Translations under genes and position numbers: made by a program
Shown here: one piece after another, positions 15,052-22,790 of the stretch
How the letters are laid out: each line of letters opens with the position of its first letter
Numbering within the stretch: position 1 is the first letter of the stretch
Origin: Polyangiaceae bacterium
GTDB taxonomy: Bacteria > Myxococcota_A > Polyangia > Polyangiales > Polyangiaceae
Reading direction: 5' to 3'
Length of the DNA: 38,476 bases
NCBI GenBank assembly: GCA_022842465.1
Contig: JALHPN010000070.1
Span: 1-38,476, forward strand
The notes under the pieces: model-generated
What the model saw: only the letters and a program-made list of their open reading frames with translations
Databases searched by the model: none
Told to the model about the DNA's origin: nothing

Positions 15052-17334
15052 ATGGATCGCGCGGCGCGGGAGGCCGACCTCGTCGGCGGAGCCGAGGCGT
15101 GGCTCGCGGCGCGGCCCCGGGCGAGCGCCGCCCTCGCGTACGGCGTCACCGCGCTCGTCGCCCTCGTCGCGTTCGCGTGGGACACGGCGATCTTCACCGC
15201 CGATCTCCGGAAGCCGCTCGTCGCCCTCTTCAGCGGGGACGGCGCGAGCTTCGCCATCATGCACTTCAAGGGCGTGATGGACGACGGGTACTTCGTGAAC
15301 CCGTACCTCGGCGCGCCCTTCGGGATGGACCTCCACGATTTCCCGTCGCCGGATCTCTTCTACCTCGCGACGATCTGGGTCCTCACCAAGGCGACGCGCA
15401 ACTGGGCGCTCGCGTGGAACCTCCTCTACATCGCGAGCTACCCCCTCGCCGCCGTCACGGCGCTGGCCGTCATGCGTCGCTACGGGCTCCGGACGCTCGC
15501 GTCGATGCCCGGCGCGCTCCTCTTCGCCTTCGTGCCCTTCCACGCGACGCGCGCGTTCGGGCACGTGCACCTCGGGCTCCCGTACTTCCTGTGCGCGGTC
15601 GCGACGATCCCCGCGCTCGACGTGCTGCTCGGGGAGCGCTGCGGGCTCGACGCGCCGAGCGGCGAGGCGACCGGCCTCCGGCGGTTCCTCCCGCGGGTGC
15701 GTTTCGAGCGGCGGGACGCCTTCCTCTTCCTCGTCGCGTTCGCGGTCGGCCTCTGGCAGATCTACTACTGGTACTTCGCGACGATCGTGCTGGTCCTCGC
15801 GGGGGTCGCCGCGGCGGCGTCGCAGCGCGCGTGGCTCCCGCTCGTCCGCGCAGGGGCGCTCGCGGGCGCGTCGGCGTTCGGGATGGCCCTCCAGCTCTCG
15901 CCGGTCATCCTCTTCCAGCGCGCGCACGGGCGCTCGCCGATCGGGGTGCGGAGCCCCGGGGACGCGGAGGCCTTCGCGCTCAAGATCGCGCAGCTCGTCT
16001 TCCCGATGGACGGGCACCGCTTCGAGGTCTTCCGGCGCTTCCGGCGCGTCTACGATCTCCGCGCGCCGCTCGTGAACGAGAACGGCACGGCGTACCTCGG
16101 GCTCGTGGGCGTGCTCGGCCTCGTCGTCCTCCTCCTCGCCCTCTTCGCGGGGCGCTCGCGCGACGACGAGACGCGCTCGTCGCGCCTCGCCTGGCCGCTC
16201 GCGGTCTGCGGTTGGTCGGCGATCCTCCTCGGCACGATGGGCGGGCTCGGCTCGATCATCGCGTTCCTCGTCTTCCCCGAGATGCGTAGCTATAACCGCA
16301 TCAGCGTCTTCGTCGCGTTCTACGCGTTCTTCGCGGTCAGCGTCGTCGTCGATCGCGCGCTCGACGCGGTCGGCCGTGGCCGGCGCGCGCTCGTCCTCGG
16401 CGTCGCGGCGGCCGTGACGGCGTTCGGGATCCACGAGACGACGTTCGCGGGCACGCCCGACTACGACGCCGTCGCGCGCGAGTCGGATCGCCACGCGGCG
16501 TTCGTCGCGGATCTCGAGGCGAAGCTCCCCGCGGGCGCGATGGTCCTCGAGCTCCCGTACATGCGCTTCCCCGAATCCGCGCCGGTGGAACGCATGGAGG
16601 ACTACACGCCGGGCGTCCCCTACCTCTACTCGAAGCGGCTCCGCTGGTCGTACGGCGCGATGCGCGATCGCCGTGCAGACGACGTCTACGAGCGGCTCGC
16701 GAAGCTCCCGCCGAGCGCGATGCTCGACGCGGCCGTCGCGAGCGGCTTCTCCGCGATCTACGTCGTCCGATCGGGCTTCGTGGATCGCGCCGAGGCCCTC
16801 GAGCGCGAGCTCCGCGCGGCCGTGGGCGAGCCGCTCGCCGAACGATGGGACCACGACGTCACCGTCTGGCCGCTCGTCGCGTGGGGCGAGGCGCGGAAGG
16901 CGACGCTCGGCCCGGCGCGCGTCGAGGAGCTCCGCCGCGCCACGCTCGAGGCGCTCTACCTCGGCTTCCGCGACGGCTTCTCCCAGCTCGAGATGCGCGG
17001 CGAGATCAAGCTCCGCTTCGTGAAGGGCAAGGCGAAGCTCACCGTCGAGAACCCCACCTCACGGACCGTGAAGGCGGAGCTCACGGCCGACTACTGGACG
17101 ACGGATCCGAACGCGCAGGGCAGGCGCCTCGTGCTCGACGGCGTCGTCCACGTCGACATGGAAGCGAGCAGAACGCCGCGGCGCATCGCGACGGTCTTCG
17201 ACGTGCCCCCCGGCGTGCACCTCGTCACCCTCCGCTGCGACGCGAAGCCGAGCGACGACCCCAACGACTGGCGCCAGCCCGTCCTGGTCTTCCAGAACTA
17301 CGCGCTCCGCGAGCTGCCGCCGCCGGAACGCTGA
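15052..17334 (+). CDS. GT-C-like multi-pass membrane protein (paralog B)
   Basis: 760 residues with about 11-12 predicted helices in residues 25-465, then a soluble domain of roughly 295 residues. The first periplasmic loop has GDGAS (62-66) and MDDGY; FGHVHLGLPYF surrounds His171; RSYNR (412-416) precedes the last helices; LELP (499-502) follows them. The same landmarks occur at 2073-4232, 20402-22732 and 22791-24611. The soluble part ends in a beta-rich module (about 640-750) suggesting carbohydrate binding. By topology it should transfer a sugar or similar group from a polyprenol-phosphate donor on the outer face of the inner membrane. The start is the ATG at 15052. It is convergent with the next gene, 50 nt apart. 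Confidence 0.8.
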   Translation: MDRAAREADLVGGAEAWLAARPRASAALAYGVTALVALVAFAWDTAIFTADLRKPLVALFSGDGASFAIMHFKGVMDDGYFVNPYLGAPFGMDLHDFPSPDLFYLATIWVLTKATRNWALAWNLLYIASYPLAAVTALAVMRRYGLRTLASMPGALLFAFVPFHATRAFGHVHLGLPYFLCAVATIPALDVLLGERCGLDAPSGEATGLRRFLPRVRFERRDAFLFLVAFAVGLWQIYYWYFATIVLVLAGVAAAASQRAWLPLVRAGALAGASAFGMALQLSPVILFQRAHGRSPIGVRSPGDAEAFALKIAQLVFPMDGHRFEVFRRFRRVYDLRAPLVNENGTAYLGLVGVLGLVVLLLALFAGRSRDDETRSSRLAWPLAVCGWSAILLGTMGGLGSIIAFLVFPEMRSYNRISVFVAFYAFFAVSVVVDRALDAVGRGRRALVLGVAAAVTAFGIHETTFAGTPDYDAVARESDRHAAFVADLEAKLPAGAMVLELPYMRFPESAPVERMEDYTPGVPYLYSKRLRWSYGAMRDRRADDVYERLAKLPPSAMLDAAVASGFSAIYVVRSGFVDRAEALERELRAAVGEPLAERWDHDVTVWPLVAWGEARKATLGPARVEELRRATLEALYLGFRDGFSQLEMRGEIKLRFVKGKAKLTVENPTSRTVKAELTADYWTTDPNAQGRRLVLDGVVHVDMEASRTPRRIATVFDVPPGVHLVTLRCDAKPSDDPNDWRQPVLVFQNYALRELPPPER

Positions 17335-17384
17335 CGGCGTCCTGACGGTGACGTCGGCGGCGAGCCGACCTCCAGCGCCCGCGG

Positions 17385-17999
17385 TCACTTCGGAAGCGAA
17401 GCCACGAGCTCGTCGAGCGCGCGCGTGGCGGCGCTGCCTGGTATCTGGCGACGCGCGCGGTTTCGGATCCGACGAAGGCGCTGCTCGTCGCGCAGGAGGC
17501 CTTTGGTCCACAGAAACGCGACGTCGCTCGCGAGGGCGAGCATGTCCGCGTCCGTCAGCTCACGCTCGCCGACAAGCTCGCTGTAGCGCTTCCGTCGCCG
17601 TTGGACTGTACGCAGGCTAGCGCGGCATTCGACGCACTCGTGGCAGTCGGCCTCCACGCGGAAGCGGAGCGTCTCGTACCAGTACTGCTGCTCTCGGGCG
17701 AAGAAAAGGAACGGCCTGTTGCACACCCGGCAGTCACGCAGGGTGTCCACGTACCAATGCAGATGCGACATCGTCGAGAAGTTCTGCTTGCTGACGTCGG
17801 CGGGGATCGCGGACTCCGGAAAGGTCACGTCCTTGGACCACTCCGGCGGCCCGGAGATCAGGTCATCGGCACCGAGCCGCCCGGAGGGCACGACCTCGGT
17901 GCCGTAGCGCGGATGGGGAACGAGGTTCGCGAGCCTCTCGAGCGTTCGCGCGGACCGATGGGGCGAGGGGGACTTGGTCTTCTTGGACGTACGCGCCAT
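17385..17999 (-). CDS. Zinc-ribbon domain protein (probable zinc-binding family)
   Basis: 204 residues, no signal peptide. The central part (about 78-131) matches the 'probable zinc-ribbon domain' pattern: CRVCNRPFLFFAREQQYWYE with Cys90/Cys93, followed by CHECVECRASLR with Cys122/Cys125 and an extra Cys119. The N-terminal 50 residues are basic and Ser/Thr/Lys-rich. The C-terminal 70 residues are helical and highly charged (VQRRRKRY ... RRIRNRARR), suggesting nucleic-acid contact. Biological role unknown. It is followed by a hairpin (GTCGGC/GCCGAC) in the 50-nt convergent gap. Confidence 0.75.
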   Translation of the reverse strand: MARTSKKTKSPSPHRSARTLERLANLVPHPRYGTEVVPSGRLGADDLISGPPEWSKDVTFPESAIPADVSKQNFSTMSHLHWYVDTLRDCRVCNRPFLFFAREQQYWYETLRFRVEADCHECVECRASLRTVQRRRKRYSELVGERELTDADMLALASDVAFLWTKGLLRDEQRLRRIRNRARRQIPGSAATRALDELVASLPK

Positions 18000-18069
18000 G
18001 AGGTCTCAGCGGGTGACGCGATCGCCGCGGAAGACGTGGTCTCGGTCGAGCCTCGCTCAGGCGCGAAGC

Positions 18070-18651
18070 CTAGCCGATGTCTCGTTCGTCGACCCGCACC
18101 GAGCTCCTGCGACGGAAGTGGAGCGCTTGCGCGCCGGACGCGAACGGCTGGGTCCCCACGAGCTCGAGGTGCCGCGCCCGGCTCAGGCCATGAAACAACG
18201 TGGGACCGCGTCCGCTGATGACGGGATGAAGGACGAGGCGGTACTCGTCGATGAGCCCGAGCTCCTCGAGCGCAGCCGCGAGCTTGGGCGCGCCGACGAG
18301 GACGCCCCGCTCGGTCTTCGCCTTCAGCGCCCCGATCGCCTCGCGAAGGTCCCCCTGCACCCTGACCGTGTTCTGCCACGGGAAGTCGCTTCGCGAGCTC
18401 GACACGACGTACTTCGGCTTCGCCTCGAGCTTCTGCGCCCACTCGCGCATCGCGCGCGGCGCCTTCTCGTCGCGTGCGACCGCGGGCCAGGCTCCCTCCA
18501 TCAGCTCGTAGGTGTTGCGCCCGAAGAGCATCGCCCCGCTGTGATCCATGAGCCCCGTCCAGTAGTCGTGCAGCGCGTCGTCCGCGATCCCCTGCGTGTG
18601 ATCGATGCACCCGTCCAACGTCACGTTGAGACCGAAGGTGAGGAGGCCCAT
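18070..18651 (-). CDS. Dihydrofolate-reductase/RibD C-terminal family reductase
   Basis: 193 residues, the usual length for these single-domain proteins. Landmarks are LNVTLDGCID (8-17), AMLFGRNTYELM (about 40-51), PKYVVSSSR (about 79-87), GVLVGAPKLAAAL (about 115-127) and IDEYRLVLHPVISGRGPTLF (about 134-153), all typical of the YyaP/RibD_C dihydrofolate-reductase-like family. Such proteins are NADPH-dependent reductases of unknown substrate; true folate reductase activity is unlikely. It is transcribed towards the zinc-ribbon gene, 70 nt away. The start ATG has no obvious ribosome site. Confidence 0.9.
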   Translation of the reverse strand: MGLLTFGLNVTLDGCIDHTQGIADDALHDYWTGLMDHSGAMLFGRNTYELMEGAWPAVARDEKAPRAMREWAQKLEAKPKYVVSSSRSDFPWQNTVRVQGDLREAIGALKAKTERGVLVGAPKLAAALEELGLIDEYRLVLHPVISGRGPTLFHGLSRARHLELVGTQPFASGAQALHFRRRSSVRVDERDIG

Positions 18652-18838
18652 GGCGTGGCATTCTACGGGGAGCGCGCCCCGCGCGCCGTGGCGCCGCGAG
18701 GACGGGATCCGGCTGCTCGGTCGGTGGTGGTGATGCTCGCGACGACGGGCTGAGCGTCAAGGAGCGGTGCCCCTGGGCGCGTGATCCGGTCCGCAGCGGT
18801 CGTCTCCGCGTCATCGTGCCCGGCGCCTTCGTATCTCG

Positions 18839-18866
18839 TTGAAAGGATACGGCGCCTACATAGACG
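18839..18866 (+). promoter_or_regulatory. Candidate sigma70-type promoter for the downstream lipoprotein
   Basis: TTGAAA (18839-18844), 16 nt, then TAGACG (18861-18866) upstream of the lipoprotein start at 18910. The -10 match is weak (3 of 6), and the surrounding 258-nt divergent gap shows no stronger candidate. Confidence 0.25.
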
Positions 18867-18909
18867 GCGCATGTGCGGAAACTGGCTTCGCCTTTGCTTG
18901 TCGGAGGGC

Positions 18910-19458
18910 ATGCGCTCCCCCCTGCTGCTCCTCGTCGCGCTCGGCGTCACGCTCTGCTCCACCGGCTGTACCGCGGAGGGAGCCGACGACGCGGACGACG
19001 CGACCAGCGCCGTCTCCGGCACACCCAGTGCCGCCCTCGATGCCGAGCGTGCGCGACGGGCACGACCGCCGGAAGACGGCGTCGAGGCTCAGCTCCGCGA
19101 GCATCTCTACGCCGCGTATCGCGCCTCGACCACGCACGGCATTCGCGAGGTGGCTGCGTCGCGGTACCCGTGCCTCGCCGTACCGTCGGCGCGGACCTTC
19201 GAGTGGGTGCCGCAGTTCTGGCACGACGACAGCAACACGGGCGCGGTCCAGAAGCTGCGCGACGCGCTCGAGCGTCACCGTCGCACCGACACGATCGTGA
19301 TCGTCGAGCGGCCCGGCGCGGACGGAAAGAAGGATCTCGCGTTTTACACGAACGACAAGATCATCTCGGTTTGCTCGCGGGAAACGCCCTGGCCGACCCT
19401 GACATGCACCGGAGTCGGAGCGACCGACGGTCCGACACGCACGCAGTGCAAGCTCTGA
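18910..19458 (+). CDS. Predicted lipoprotein of unknown function
   Basis: 182 residues from the ATG at 18910 (MRSPLLLLVALGVTLCSTGC), which gives a typical lipoprotein signal with Cys20. An in-frame ATG at 18870 would add 13 residues ahead of the signal. GGAGG lies very close to the ATG, so the exact start is uncertain. After an Asp/Ala-rich linker the mature domain (about 55-182) has several Cys residues (C89, C158, C168, C180 approximately) and motifs FEWVPQFWHDDSNTG and TIVIVERPGADGKKDLAFY. I do not recognise a family. It is convergent with the methyltransferase gene, 21 nt away. Confidence 0.72.
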   Translation: MRSPLLLLVALGVTLCSTGCTAEGADDADDATSAVSGTPSAALDAERARRARPPEDGVEAQLREHLYAAYRASTTHGIREVAASRYPCLAVPSARTFEWVPQFWHDDSNTGAVQKLRDALERHRRTDTIVIVERPGADGKKDLAFYTNDKIISVCSRETPWPTLTCTGVGATDGPTRTQCKL

Positions 19459-19479
19459 CGAACGCGTGCGGGTCGAGCC

Positions 19480-20373
19480 CTACGCCTCGGCGCCGTCGCG
19501 GACGGTGGGGCCACGCGTGACGACCATCAGGATCAGGTTCCCGAACGGGTGCCGCCACTTCTGGTGCGGAACGACGCGGGAGAGGCCGCGCGCGACGTCG
19601 AACGAGAGGCCCGCGAGGAAGGGCGTCACGAAGTGCGTCGTCGTCTTGAAGTCCACCTTGTTGAAGTAGAGGTGGAAATCCGGGTAGAGCTCGGCGAGCT
19701 TCCGCTCCATGTTGAAGAAGGAGAAGCGCGTGATGTGCTGCTCCTCGTAGCTGACGTCGGAGACCTTGTTCAGGATCATCTCGATCGCCGGCCACGCGCT
19801 CGCGTAGTTCGGGGTCGTGAGGACGAGCTTCCCGCCTGGCTTCAGGCGGTCGACGATGCCGTCGAAGAGCGCGCGGATCTCGTCGGGGCGGAGGTGCTCG
19901 ATGACCTCGATGAGCGTGATGCAGTCGAACCGCTCGTGGAGCGACGAGAGCTCGCTGATGCGCGCGAGGTGACGGAATTCGCGGAACTTCGAGCCGTAGG
20001 TCGCGTTCGCGTAGGCGATCTGCTCGGGGAGGATGTCGACGCCGAGCTGGCGCGAGAAGCGGTGCTCGGGGACGAGCGAGAGGAACGTGCCGGCGAAGCA
20101 GCCGATGTCGAGGATCGACTGGTTCGGCCGCTCGGGGAGGTAGTCCAGCACGCGGTCGAACTTCGACATGTGCCAGAGGCGGCGGATGGGGTTCCCGTTC
20201 CGGAGGACGGCGTCGTAGTAGCCCTTGGGGATCCCGTCGTAGTCGAAGTCCGGCGCCGCGGTGCCCTCGCCTGCCCGAGGAGCCGCCTCTGCCGACGCGT
20301 GCGGACCGACTCCGTTGGTGGTCGACGTCTCGGGGCGGGCCCCGTCCGCCGTCTTCTTCACGGTGTTCTCCAC
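19480..20373 (-). CDS. Class I SAM-dependent methyltransferase
   Basis: 297 residues. I chose the GTG at 20373 because GGAGG lies 6 nt before it; a GTG at 20400 has no such site. The first 40 residues are a disordered Thr/Ala/Pro stretch. Motif I is ILDIGCFAGTFLSLV (about 86-100), followed by LGVDILPEQI, then FDCITLIEVIEHL and LKPGGKLVLTTPN, all standard for Rossmann-fold methyltransferases (Methyltransf_23 type). The start lies 28 nt after the preceding GT-C gene's stop on the same strand, so it is probably cotranscribed with 20402-22732 and may methylate a sugar or lipid-linked intermediate of that pathway. Substrate unknown. Confidence 0.9.
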   Translation of the reverse strand: MENTVKKTADGARPETSTTNGVGPHASAEAAPRAGEGTAAPDFDYDGIPKGYYDAVLRNGNPIRRLWHMSKFDRVLDYLPERPNQSILDIGCFAGTFLSLVPEHRFSRQLGVDILPEQIAYANATYGSKFREFRHLARISELSSLHERFDCITLIEVIEHLRPDEIRALFDGIVDRLKPGGKLVLTTPNYASAWPAIEMILNKVSDVSYEEQHITRFSFFNMERKLAELYPDFHLYFNKVDFKTTTHFVTPFLAGLSFDVARGLSRVVPHQKWRHPFGNLILMVVTRGPTVRDGAEA

Positions 20374-20401
20374 GGATACCTCCAGCGCGACGGGGGGCAC
20401 C

Positions 20402-22732
20402 TTAGCGGCGGTCCAGGTCGGCGCGCAAGCTGAGCGACTCGAACATCACCGTCATCTTGCGCGGATCCGAGCGGGTGAACGTCGTCGCGCCCTCGTTGCC
20501 GAGCGCGTACCTCATGAGGAGCACGTGGTGGCCGGGCTCGAGGTGCGCGCGGAGCGACCGCGCGAGGGTCTGATCGAGGGGGAGATCCTTCCAGACGTCG
20601 ACCTCGCGGCCGTCGAGCTCGAGGACGACGGACTGGCCCGGGACCGGTACGCGGAAGCGCGCCTCGAGGACGAGCTCGCGGGATCCGACCGTGTCGAACG
20701 CGAGCGACGTCTCCGGGAGGAGCGCCCACTTCCACCGCGCGGTGTCCGCCTGCCGCGGCCCGATCCACTCGTAGTCGGACAGCCCGGACACCTTCACGAA
20801 GCGCGCGGGCTTCCGCTTCACGAGCTCCTCGCGATCGGTGAGCGCGACGACGAGGCGCGCCTTCTTCCCGGCCTCCTTGTCGACGAGCCCGCGCGTCGCC
20901 GGATCGCGCGGGATGAAGGTCAGGCGGCCTGCCTTCGGGATCTCGACTGTGCCCATCGGCTGCCCGAAGCGCGCGACGAACTGGTCGGCGCAGCCCGGCG
21001 GCAGGCGATCGACGGCGAGCTGGATGCCGGCAAAATCGTTCTTCTCGTAGAACTCGGTGAAGAACGTCCACTCCGCCTCGGTGAAGCAGCGGTCCTGGTG
21101 ATCGGCCTCGATCGGATCGGGATCGTCCGGGTCCCACATCCGCGGCCACCCTTGGTCGACGAAGGGCTGCGTCTGGGTCGGGTGCACGCGGCCGAGGTAC
21201 TGCCCGATCACCTTCTTGTGGTGGAAGCGCTGGAGCGCGTAGACGCTCTTCAGCTTCTCCATGAACGGGCAGAGGTACGCCTTGTCCCCGTTGCCGCCGA
21301 GGATGCAGAACGGAAAATCGAGGACGGCCTCGCCGGGGAGCGCCTCGATCTTCCTCATGTGGTCCATGAAGCGCGCGTCGAAGGCGAACGCCGGGTGCGA
21401 CATCTTGATCGACGCGAACGTGACGAGCTCGAGGGCGCCCATCGCGCCGAGCGCCAGGGCGCCGGCCTTCACGCGCGCGCTCGCGGCGGAGAGCCGTCGC
21501 GGGAGCTCGTCCCACGGGACGCCGAGCGCGAAGACGCCGAGGAGCGCGCTGTAGACCACGGTGGCGCGCGAGAAGACGCGCGTGAAGGCGAACCACGGCA
21601 TCCACCGGACGAGATCGAAGGTGGGGCGGCTCACGACGAAGAGGAAGAAGACGACGAGCAGCGGCACGAAGCGGAGCCGTCGCCCGCGCGCGAGGTAGAC
21701 GCCGAGGATCCCGAGCGCGAGGAGGAAGAGCCCCGCGCCCCCCGAGCCGATCCCCACCTCCGCCTGATCCTCGAAGACACGGAGGAACCGGGGCTGCTGC
21801 GAGGGGTGCACCCACGGCGTGTAGGGGATGAAGAGGCGGATCGGATGCGACCACCACACGCCGAGCTCGACGCCGCGAAAATCGAACTGCCGCGTGGCGA
21901 GGACGATCTGGACGACGATGGAGCCGTAGAGGAGCGAGAAGACGGCGGAGCCGAGGACGAGCGCGCCGATCGCGAGGCGATGGGCGCGGAGCTCGGCGCG
22001 CGAGTCCTCCTTCCACGTCGCGAAGGCCGCGCCGAGCTCGCCCGCGCGGAGGCGACGGAGCCACACGACGCCCGCGAAGACGGTCGTCGCGAGGAGCGAC
22101 GTGAGCCCGTAGCCGACGACGTGCCCGAGCTCGAGGCCGAAGCCGAGCACGAGGAGGAGGACGCGGAGGAGCACCAGACGGAGCGAGATGCGCCGGCGCT
22201 CGGCGACGCGCTCGGCGAGCATGTAGTCGACGACGATGGCGAGCGTCGTCCAGTGAACGCACGCCATGTTGAAGTGGTACGGGTACTTCTGCGCGCCGTA
22301 GAAGTTGAAGCAGCTGGCGAGGATGGCCACGACCGTGGCCCTCACCTCGCCGTGATCCTTCCGGAGGAGGAAGAACGTGCCGTACGTCGAGAGCGCGACG
22401 CCGGCCGTGTAGTAGAGCTGCAGCCACGGCCCGCGCCCGAACGACGCCTGGAGGAACGTGAAGAGCAGATCGCGCTCGACGCAGAAGCTCTGGAGGGCCT
22501 GCGTCGTGCCGAAGGGGTAAAAGACCTGATCGTTCGTCAGCCCGAGGTGCGGGAGCGGCGTGAACGTGAGGTTCTTCGAGACGTAGTAGCTGAGGTACTC
22601 GTAGAGGAACGACTCGACGTGGTCGCCGATCGGCCCGCTGAAGTCGCGCACGACGATCGCCGCGTAGACGGCGATCGCGAACGTCAGTGCCAGGAGGCAG
22701 AGCCGCGTGCGACGAGGTGCGGGAGGGGTCAT
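20402..22732 (-). CDS. GT-C-like multi-pass membrane protein (paralog C)
   Basis: 776 residues from the ATG at 22732 (a TTG three codons upstream is possible). About 11 helices lie in residues 10-445, followed by a large soluble part. Landmarks: acidic first loop GPIGDHVESF (about 34-43), YPYHFNMACVHW with His153, RVFSR (385-389) before the last helices, and LDFP (471-474) after them. The soluble region has WPRMWDPDDPDPIEAD and DRCFTEAEWTFFTEFYEKN, and a C-terminal beta module (about 680-776). It is the most divergent of the four paralogs. It is transcribed after 22791-24611 with a 58-nt gap and before the methyltransferase. A role in polyprenol-linked glycan transfer is inferred. Confidence 0.8.
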   Translation of the reverse strand: MTPPAPRRTRLCLLALTFAIAVYAAIVVRDFSGPIGDHVESFLYEYLSYYVSKNLTFTPLPHLGLTNDQVFYPFGTTQALQSFCVERDLLFTFLQASFGRGPWLQLYYTAGVALSTYGTFFLLRKDHGEVRATVVAILASCFNFYGAQKYPYHFNMACVHWTTLAIVVDYMLAERVAERRRISLRLVLLRVLLLVLGFGLELGHVVGYGLTSLLATTVFAGVVWLRRLRAGELGAAFATWKEDSRAELRAHRLAIGALVLGSAVFSLLYGSIVVQIVLATRQFDFRGVELGVWWSHPIRLFIPYTPWVHPSQQPRFLRVFEDQAEVGIGSGGAGLFLLALGILGVYLARGRRLRFVPLLVVFFLFVVSRPTFDLVRWMPWFAFTRVFSRATVVYSALLGVFALGVPWDELPRRLSAASARVKAGALALGAMGALELVTFASIKMSHPAFAFDARFMDHMRKIEALPGEAVLDFPFCILGGNGDKAYLCPFMEKLKSVYALQRFHHKKVIGQYLGRVHPTQTQPFVDQGWPRMWDPDDPDPIEADHQDRCFTEAEWTFFTEFYEKNDFAGIQLAVDRLPPGCADQFVARFGQPMGTVEIPKAGRLTFIPRDPATRGLVDKEAGKKARLVVALTDREELVKRKPARFVKVSGLSDYEWIGPRQADTARWKWALLPETSLAFDTVGSRELVLEARFRVPVPGQSVVLELDGREVDVWKDLPLDQTLARSLRAHLEPGHHVLLMRYALGNEGATTFTRSDPRKMTVMFESLSLRADLDRR

Positions 22733-22790
22733 CAGGGGCAAGAAAAAGCGGGGTCGTCTTACCCGACCTGCCCGTCTGGGTCCACGCGGT

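Noticed and set aside
14985..18077. A 16-nt direct repeat (CGCGAAGCCTAGCCGA) at 14985-15000 and 18062-18077
   Set aside because: It contains the rare CTAG and lies at two gene ends, but with this GC bias one or two 16-nt repeats are expected by chance in 38 kb.
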